NCBI RefSeq assembly: GCF_003002095.1
Contig: NZ_PVZC01000001.1
Location: 1,550,001 to 1,614,000, forward strand
From: Allonocardiopsis opalescens
GTDB taxonomy: Bacteria > Actinomycetota > Actinomycetes > Streptosporangiales > Streptosporangiaceae
Length of the DNA stretch: 64,000 nucleotides
Reading direction: 5' to 3'
Position numbers and translations under genes: made by a program. Below, piece after piece: positions 58,524-64,000 of this stretch (its first letter is position 1; each line of letters starts with the position of its first letter). The notes under the pieces are model-generated. The model had not been told where the DNA came from. It saw only the letters and a list, made by a program, of their open reading frames with translations, and ran no database searches.

Positions 58524-60140
58524 GTGAATGCGCAAAGACGCGGCGGGCGTGTGCTCGCCATCGGTGTCGGGCTGCTGGTGGCGGCCGGCACCCTCACCAC
58601 CGGCACGGCGACGGCGGCGCCCGCCGGCGACGGGCTGGCGGAGTTCCACCGGCAGCCGGTCGAGTGGTCGGCCTGTACCGGTGAGGGCTTGGAAGGACTG
58701 GAGTGCGCGACCATCGTCGTGCCGCTCGACTACACCGACCCCGGCGGCGACCGTATCGAGGTCGCGATCAGCCGCAGCACCGCCACCGACCCCGAGCGGC
58801 GCCGCGGCATCCTGCTGCTGAACCCGGGCGGACCCGGAGGCGCCGGGAGGATGATGCCGAACCTGTACGTCGGCCAGCCGATCAGCGAGATCTACGATCT
58901 GGTGGGCTTCGACCCGCGCGGTGTGGCGGCCTCCACCGCGCTGAACTGCTCGGTGCCCGAAGGTTCGCAGGAACTGCCCTCCCGGCCCACCGACGCAGAG
59001 CTCCGGCTGTTCACCGAGTACGCGCGCGCCACCGAGGAGGGCTGCGACCGGATGGCCGGCGCCCTGCGCCCGTACATCAGCACCGCCAACACCGCCCGCG
59101 ACATGGACGTGGTCCGCGCCGTGCTCGGCGAGGAGCGGATCAACTACGTGGGGTACTCCTACGGCACGTATCTGGGCGCGGTGTACGGCAGCCTGTTCCC
59201 CGAGCGGCTGGACCGCAGCGTGCTGGACTCCTCGGTGCACCCCGACCGGATCTGGCGCGAGACCTGGCTGGCCATGGCACCCGCCTACACCGAGAACGTG
59301 CAGCGTTTCGCCGAATGGGCGGCCGAGCGCGACGGCGGCTACGGACTGGGCGGTACTGCCGAGGAGGTGCGCGCCACCATCGAGGAGATCGCCGCCGCCC
59401 TGCACGAGGAGCCGGTCGAGGGCGTCGACCGGACGGTCTTCGACCTGTTCGTCGGGGTCCAGGGGCGCTGGCAGGCGGAGTGGGACCTCTTCGCCGAACT
59501 GCTGCTCGCCCTGGAGGCCGGCGACATCCCGGCGTCGGCGCGGGCGGACGCCGCGGCGGCGGTCCGGCTGGCCGTGGCCGCGGCGCGCGAGGAACTGGCG
59601 CCCGGCACCTTCTACGCCGTACGCTGCGAGGCCGACTGGCCCGGGCGGCTCGGACCGTACTACCAGGCCATGCGCGAGTACCGCACGGAGCACCCCTACG
59701 GCACCGGCGTGTTCAGCGCCGCACCGGACCCCTGCACCTTCCGTTCCTTCACCCCGCCGGAACCGCCGGTGGAGCTGGAGCGGGACGGCTACCCGGCCGG
59801 CCTGGTGATCCAGGCCGAGTACGACCCCCAGACGGCCTACGAGGGCGGGCCGGCCATGGCCCGGCGGCTCCGCGGCAACCTGATCATCGTCACCGACGAC
59901 GGCGGCCACGGCTACTTCGGCCTCCACGGCGACGGCTACGGCTGCGTCAACGACCGGGTCAACCGCTACCTGGTCCACGGAGTGCTGCCGCCCAGCGCCT
60001 CGACCTGCCCCGGCCTGCCGGCGGCCGACGTGCCGGCCGACGACGAGCAGGGCGCGGCCCGCAGGTCCGCCCCGCGCGACCTGGCCGAGCGGATGGCCGA
60101 GGCCATCGAGGACCGCGGCGGGCTGCCGCTGTCGTCCTGA
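58524..60140 (+). CDS. secreted tripeptidyl aminopeptidase (TAP) family alpha/beta hydrolase
   Basis: 538 residues from a GTG with GAGGAGG upstream. Signal peptide RVLAIGVGLLVAAGTLTTGT, cleaved near ATAAPAG. TAP features: ILLLNPGGPGGAG, VGFDPRGVAAST and nucleophile Ser212 in GYSYGTYLG, with Asp in IQAEYDPQTAYEG and His in GGHGYFGL. It releases tripeptides from the N-terminus of secreted proteins or peptides, like Streptomyces SlpD/SlpE and Tap. The C-terminal ~60 residues are charged and variable. Confidence 0.92.
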   Translation: MNAQRRGGRVLAIGVGLLVAAGTLTTGTATAAPAGDGLAEFHRQPVEWSACTGEGLEGLECATIVVPLDYTDPGGDRIEVAISRSTATDPERRRGILLLNPGGPGGAGRMMPNLYVGQPISEIYDLVGFDPRGVAASTALNCSVPEGSQELPSRPTDAELRLFTEYARATEEGCDRMAGALRPYISTANTARDMDVVRAVLGEERINYVGYSYGTYLGAVYGSLFPERLDRSVLDSSVHPDRIWRETWLAMAPAYTENVQRFAEWAAERDGGYGLGGTAEEVRATIEEIAAALHEEPVEGVDRTVFDLFVGVQGRWQAEWDLFAELLLALEAGDIPASARADAAAAVRLAVAAAREELAPGTFYAVRCEADWPGRLGPYYQAMREYRTEHPYGTGVFSAAPDPCTFRSFTPPEPPVELERDGYPAGLVIQAEYDPQTAYEGGPAMARRLRGNLIIVTDDGGHGYFGLHGDGYGCVNDRVNRYLVHGVLPPSASTCPGLPAADVPADDEQGAARRSAPRDLAERMAEAIEDRGGLPLSS

Positions 60141-60154
60141 CCGGAGCGCTCACC

Positions 60155-60190
60155 CGTCCCGCCCCCGCCGCTCCCGGCGGGGGCGGGACG
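60155..60190. terminator. bidirectional hairpin between TAP and GNAT genes
   Basis: A perfect 16-bp stem (60155-60170 and 60175-60190) with loop CTCC lies between convergent stops at 60140 and 60227. Confidence 0.75.
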
Positions 60191-60226
60191 CTGCGTTCGG
60201 CAGTCGGTCCGGCGCGCCGCCGGGGC

Positions 60227-61018
60227 TCAGCCCCGCGGCGGCGTCCACACGTACGGGGTCGTGGTGGTGACCTGGTGGAAGCCGAGGCGGCGGAGGATGG
60301 GGGCGCTGTCGTCGGTGGCGTCGACCTGGAGGTAGGCCAGACCCCACGCGGCCGCGACGCGGGCGCGGGCGGCGACGAGGGCGCGGTAGATGCCGCGTCC
60401 GCGCCACTCCGCGAGCGTCGAGCCGCCCCACAGGCCGCCGAGGTCGGTGCCGGGCCTGGCGACCAGCCAGGCCGCCGACACCACCCGGCCCCGGGCCTCG
60501 GCCACCATGACGGCGATGTGGGCGGGGTCCGCGGCGACGCGGGCGGTGAGGTCGTCGGCCATCCAGCTCACGTCCTGCGACCAGACCTCCGCCTCCATCG
60601 CGGCGATGCGGCGCATGTCGGCGGCCGCGGTGACCTGCCGCAGGGTGACGCCGTCGGGCACCGCCGGCTCGGCCGCCAGGTCGGCCACCCGCGCGAACAG
60701 CACCGACTCCCGGGCCTCCGGTACGAACCCGGCCGCCCGCAGGCGCTCGGTGAGGTCGGCGGGCAGGTCGTGGCCGTAGGTCTTCCACTCCACCGGCTCG
60801 CCGCGCGCCGCGAAGTAGTCGCGCTGCCGGGCGATCAGCGCGTCCAGTTCGGCGCCGCGCACGCCGGGGTCGCTCGGCACCGTCACGAAGCCGCGCGCCT
60901 GGCCGACGATGCGCAGCACCGGCCCGTCGCGCTCGGGCCGTACACCGTCGGGCAGGGAGGGCGGAGTGTCGCGCAGCAGCGCGTCGTAGCTGCTGAGCAG
61001 CGCCTTCGGATCGATCAC
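60227..61018 (-). CDS. GNAT family N-acetyltransferase
   Basis: 263 residues from a GTG (VIDPKALLSSYDALLRD); upstream in-frame starts at 61027 and 61036 exist. TAGCGT lies 7 nt before the GTG. A C-terminal GNAT domain has the acetyl-CoA loop WRGRGIYRALVAARARVAA and the beta-4 segment VSAAWLVARPGTDLGGLWGG. The N-terminal half is a degenerate GNAT-like part. The substrate is unknown. Confidence 0.88.
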   Translation of the reverse strand: MIDPKALLSSYDALLRDTPPSLPDGVRPERDGPVLRIVGQARGFVTVPSDPGVRGAELDALIARQRDYFAARGEPVEWKTYGHDLPADLTERLRAAGFVPEARESVLFARVADLAAEPAVPDGVTLRQVTAAADMRRIAAMEAEVWSQDVSWMADDLTARVAADPAHIAVMVAEARGRVVSAAWLVARPGTDLGGLWGGSTLAEWRGRGIYRALVAARARVAAAWGLAYLQVDATDDSAPILRRLGFHQVTTTTPYVWTPPRG

Positions 61019-61082
61019 CCGGCTCACGCTACCCACGGGGGCAAGCGGTTTTCGGCAGCGGCGGGCCGGAGCCCGCCGACGC

Positions 61083-61670
61083 TCACACGGTCTGGTGCAG
61101 CGGGGTGTCCTGGGCCCAGCGTTCGAGGGCGAGGCCGTCCACCAGCATGACGGGGACGCCGACGGCGGCGAGCCTGGCCTCGCCGGTGAACTCGTCCTCG
61201 GTGGCGAAGACGCCGACGGCGCCGCCGCGCCGCAGCGTGCGCGCGAAGTCGGCGATGGCCTCGCGCGAGACCGGGCCGCTCCGGTACTGGCAGTGCACGA
61301 ACACCCGGGCGCCGCCGGGGGAGCGGGCGACGATCCGGATCTCGGCGTCGCGGGTGCACTCCACGTAGACGCGGCGGTAGCCGTCGCGTTCGAGCAGCAG
61401 GGCGATCAGCTCGGCGAACTGCGGTCCGGGCAGCGAGCCGAATCGGGCCAGCCGCTCGCCGGTGCGCTGCCGGATCTCGCGCCGCTTGGCCCGGTTGCTG
61501 AGGACGAAGGAGGCGATGACCAGCAGCGGCAGCAGCGCCGCGATCGACGATGTGGTGAGCATCGCCCAGTTCTCCATGATCGTCAGCCGGTTCAGCCAGA
61601 CGAGGGCGAGGACGGCCGCCGCCATCAGCAGGGCGGCCCTGGGCAGGGCGGATCTCAGATCCTCCGGCAT
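61083..61670 (-). CDS. membrane-anchored Mrr-like restriction endonuclease-fold protein, probably inactive
   Basis: 195 residues from an ATG after GAGGTCACC. Two transmembrane helices (residues 10-28 and 38-58) are followed by an Mrr-cat-like domain: GPQFAELIALLLERDGYRRV, DAEIRIVARSPGGARVFV and HCQYRSGPVSREAIADF, then AVGVFATEDEFTGEARLAA. In active members the strand reads VQxK; here it is VHCQ, so the catalytic Gln and Lys are both replaced. It is probably a binding or sensing version of the fold. Confidence 0.82.
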   Translation of the reverse strand: MPEDLRSALPRAALLMAAAVLALVWLNRLTIMENWAMLTTSSIAALLPLLVIASFVLSNRAKRREIRQRTGERLARFGSLPGPQFAELIALLLERDGYRRVYVECTRDAEIRIVARSPGGARVFVHCQYRSGPVSREAIADFARTLRRGGAVGVFATEDEFTGEARLAAVGVPVMLVDGLALERWAQDTPLHQTV

Positions 61671-61953
61671 GGTGACCTCTTCGGTGCCGTGGTCCGTCGG
61701 CGGTGTTCGGTGAACGGCCCCCGGCGCGCCCTGAGCCGGACCGCGGTCGCGGCGGCGCCCGCTCCGGTCCGCGCTGACCGGCCCGGCCGGTGCCGCTTCG
61801 ATGGTCACACGGCGCCGCCATGATCTGTAGAGAGCAGCAGGGTGAGGACCCTGTGTCCGCGAGGTGCTGCCCATGCGGCGGCGGGGATAGCGCGCCGGGG
61901 CACGGCGAGGCCCGGACCTGGCGTGTTCCACCGTCCGCCCAGGCGGCGGCGCG

Positions 61954-62682
61954 TCAGTCCGTGCGCTCGGCGACGAACACGAACTCGCGGCCGGGGCGGT
62001 CGGGGGCGTCTCGCACGTCCAGGACCCGGTAGTCCTCGGCGGCCAGGCTCGCCTCGACCTCGCCGCGGCCCCGGAACCGCAGGGTCGAGTCCGAGGTGAG
62101 CACCGTGCCGCTCGCCGCGAAGCGGAAGGTGTAGCGGAAGGAGACGAGCGGAAGGGCGATCTCGGTGACCTCCAGGCGCCGTTCCACCGGCCCGGCGCCC
62201 GGGAGGTCCAGGACGACGGGACCGCTGTCCGCCGCCCACTCCTCCCAGGCGCGTCGTTCGGGCCGCCTGGTCTCGAAGACGAGATGTCCGCGCGGGCGCA
62301 GTGCGGCGCGGACGCCCTGGAGGGCGCGTGCCCAGTCGTCGTCGGTGCGGAAGACCTGGGCGACGTTCCCGGTCATCGTCGCGAGGTCGGCGCCGAGCGC
62401 CGGCAGCGCCGCGGCCTCGCCGCGGATCCAGCGGACCTGTCCGGCCCCGGGCTTGGACCTCGCGATCTCCAGCGACGCCTCGGCCGGATCGACGCCCGCG
62501 ACGGCATGGCCGCGCCCGGCGAGCAGGAGGGCCAGCGAGCCCGTCCCGCAGCCGACGTCGAGTACGGAGGCCGCGCCCAGTTCGGCGGCGATCGCCAGGT
62601 AGGCGGCCAGGTCGGCGCGGTCGCCGTCGAAGGCGTCGTAGAGGCGCGCGAGGTCGGGGTGGGCGAAGATCGCGTCGGGCAT
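61954..62682 (-). CDS. class I SAM-dependent methyltransferase
   Basis: 242 residues. Motif I is VLDVGCGTGSLALLLAGRGH; acidic GVDPAEASLEIAR follows, then LATMTGNVAQVF and LRPRGHLVFETRRP. This is a methyltransferase of the family with a C-terminal lid (small-molecule type). The substrate is unknown. TACCGT lies exactly 6 nt before the ATG. It stands alone between divergent/convergent neighbours. Confidence 0.9.
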   Translation of the reverse strand: MPDAIFAHPDLARLYDAFDGDRADLAAYLAIAAELGAASVLDVGCGTGSLALLLAGRGHAVAGVDPAEASLEIARSKPGAGQVRWIRGEAAALPALGADLATMTGNVAQVFRTDDDWARALQGVRAALRPRGHLVFETRRPERRAWEEWAADSGPVVLDLPGAGPVERRLEVTEIALPLVSFRYTFRFAASGTVLTSDSTLRFRGRGEVEASLAAEDYRVLDVRDAPDRPGREFVFVAERTD

Positions 62683-62775
62683 CCGGCGACGGTACCCGGT
62701 GGCGGTCCGCGCGTGCCGCCCGGTGCGGGGGCCGGCCGGTGCGCGTAGTGACAGGGTGCGCGCACCGGCCGGTGC

Positions 62776-64000
62776 TCACAGGGTCGCGAAGGCGACCGAG
62801 GGGCGCTCCACGCAGTCGGCGACGAAGCGGAGGAAACCGCCCGCCTCCTCACCGTCGCAGACGCGGTGGTCGAACGCGAGTGTCAGTTCGGCGACCTGGC
62901 GGACGGCCAGTTCGTCGTCGACGACCCACGGCCGCTTGATGATGCGGCCGATGCCGAGGATGGCCACCTCCGGGTGGTTGATGATCGCGGCGGAGCCGTC
63001 GACCCCGAAGCGCCCGTAGTTGTTCAGGGTGAAGGTGCCGCCGGTCAGCTCGGCGGGGGTGAGCGCGCCGTCGCGGCCGGCGGCGGCGAGCCGGCGCAGT
63101 TCGGCGGTGAGCTCCGGCGGGCTCAGCGCCTGGGCGTCGTGCACGACCGGCACCATCAGGCCGCGCGGTGTCTGCGCGGCCACGCCGAGGTGCACGGTGT
63201 CGTTGAGCACGATCTCGCCCGCGTCGGCGTCGATCCGGGCGTTCAGCAGCGGATGGCGGAGCAGCCCGAGGACGGTGAACCGCGCCAGCAGCGCCAGCAG
63301 CGACACCGGCCGCTCCGGCCGGACGGCGTTGATCTCGTTCTTCAGCGCGACGAAGGCGGTCGCGTCGACGTCGACCCAGACCGTCGCCTCTGGGATCTCG
63401 CGCCGGGACCGGGTGAAGCGCTCGGCCGCGGCCCGGCGCACGCCGTGCAGCGGGATGCGGGCCGCACCGTCGACGGGCGGCGCGGACGGCCCGTCGAAAG
63501 CGGCCTCGACATCGCGGCGCAGGACCAGTCCGCCGGGTCCGCTGCCGGTCACGGCGGCGAGGTCGACGCCGCGGTCCCTCGCCAGCTTGCGCACCAGCGG
63601 CGAGACCACGGCCACCCGCCCGTGCGGCCGCCCGGCCGCCGGCGCGGGGCGGACCGGGCCGCGCAGTGCGGCGCGGCGCGCCCGGCGGCCGCCGGCGCGC
63701 GGCGCGGCCGCCGAGGTGCCGTAGCCGACCAGGACCGCTCCTGATCCGCCCGGCTCCGCGGCGGGCGACGCGTCCGGGATGACGGCGCCCGGCTCGGTGA
63801 AGCGCTGGGCGGGCACCGCGCCGGGCGCCTGCCCGCCGGCCGGCGGCGCCGGCTCGCGGTCATCGATGCTGATCAGCGGTGCCCCCACGTCGACGACCTC
63901 GCCCTCGGCGGCGTGCAGCCGGGTGACGCGTCCGGCGAAGGGGCTCGGGACCTCCACCGCCGCCTTGGCCGTCTCGACCTCGGCCACCGGCTGGTCGACC
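62776..64000 (-). CDS. 2-oxoacid dehydrogenase dihydrolipoamide acyltransferase (E2), 5' end outside the window
   Basis: At least 408 residues; the start lies beyond 64000. The lipoyl domain reads VAEVETAKAAVEVPSPFAGR with the lipoyl-lysine. A flexible Pro/Ala linker, an E3-binding domain (VSPLVRKLARDRGVDLAAV) and the catalytic domain follow, with DHRVCDGEEAGGFLRF containing the His and Asp of the active site. It transfers acyl groups from a branched-chain or pyruvate E1 to CoA. Which substrate cannot be told; the E1 genes should lie just upstream, outside the window. Confidence 0.93.
   Translation of the reverse strand, partial: VDQPVAEVETAKAAVEVPSPFAGRVTRLHAAEGEVVDVGAPLISIDDREPAPPAGGQAPGAVPAQRFTEPGAVIPDASPAAEPGGSGAVLVGYGTSAAAPRAGGRRARRAALRGPVRPAPAAGRPHGRVAVVSPLVRKLARDRGVDLAAVTGSGPGGLVLRRDVEAAFDGPSAPPVDGAARIPLHGVRRAAAERFTRSRREIPEATVWVDVDATAFVALKNEINAVRPERPVSLLALLARFTVLGLLRHPLLNARIDADAGEIVLNDTVHLGVAAQTPRGLMVPVVHDAQALSPPELTAELRRLAAAGRDGALTPAELTGGTFTLNNYGRFGVDGSAAIINHPEVAILGIGRIIKRPWVVDDELAVRQVAELTLAFDHRVCDGEEAGGFLRFVADCVERPSVAFATL

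Overview
The window is a high-GC actinobacterial chromosome segment. Codons end overwhelmingly in G or C, GTG starts are common, and many genes have a -10 hexamer 6-7 nt before the start codon (leaderless transcripts). The gene order hrcA-dnaJ-rsmE, HIT-phoH-ybeY-corC-cdd-era, leuA, recO-uppS, zur-znuBC, glyS, ppdK, dgt, dnaG-sigma is the conserved core seen in Streptomyces and relatives. A perfect CelR/CebR-type box (TGGGAGCGCTCCCA) before a secreted glucuronoyl esterase and the overall gene set suggest a filamentous, plant-biomass-degrading actinomycete, perhaps of the Nocardiopsaceae. The family assignment is inference.

Layout. 1-9632: heat-shock regulator hrcA with its CIRCE operator, dnaJ and rsmE; a SigE-type sigma factor with a membrane partner; then HIT, PhoH, YbeY, a CorC-like protein, a degenerate cytidine deaminase and Era. 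9793-20714: an accessory island between era and leuA. Its forward arm is an FxSxx-COOH peptide precursor (fxsA, 59 codons, ending F-N-S-S-I), its radical SAM/SPASM maturase (fxsB) and a separate HExxH peptide hydroxylase-like protein. Its reverse arm encodes a CU044_2847-type small protein, a trypsin-like/VMAP-C protein, a MoxR AAA+ ATPase and a 1393-residue vWA + NB-ARC + TPR protein (FxsT type). The arms converge with 22 bp between stops. Together they look like a RiPP (cyclophane peptide) pathway wired to a MoxR-vWA-VMAP conflict or signalling module, and this is the most notable content of the window.

20997-28632: leuA behind a leucine-rich leader peptide (attenuation), a CAP-domain lipoprotein, an exonuclease, recO-uppS, and the znuC-znuB-zur zinc operon with a Zur box over its promoter. 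28902-34509: a two-domain teichoic-acid-type glycosyltransferase/glycerophosphotransferase, a small monooxygenase-fold protein and glycyl-tRNA synthetase. 34565-47301: hemolysin III, pyruvate phosphate dikinase with two DasR-like operators, a frameshifted hydrolase, a SanA-like protein, dgt, a divergent hydrolase/CGNR regulator pair with a symmetric operator, a ROK sugar kinase with a LacI-type operator, dnaG and a principal-type sigma factor.

47315-52780: a two-gene cassette of a predicted PD-(D/E)xK nuclease with a coupled partner, a membrane endonuclease/exonuclease/phosphatase protein, a GH18 chitinase and small conserved proteins. 52971-55090: tRNA-Asn followed by decayed pieces of an integrative element (primase-polymerase with a possible integrase tail, a small zinc protein, a PAPS-reductase-like fragment, a RapZ-C-like fragment), interrupted by a VOC protein. 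55668-64000: the glucuronoyl esterase-CBM2 gene with cellulose- and xylan-type operators, tRNA-Met, a secreted tripeptidyl-aminopeptidase, a GNAT protein, an Mrr-like membrane protein with altered catalytic residues, a methyltransferase and the 3' part of a 2-oxoacid dehydrogenase E2 gene.
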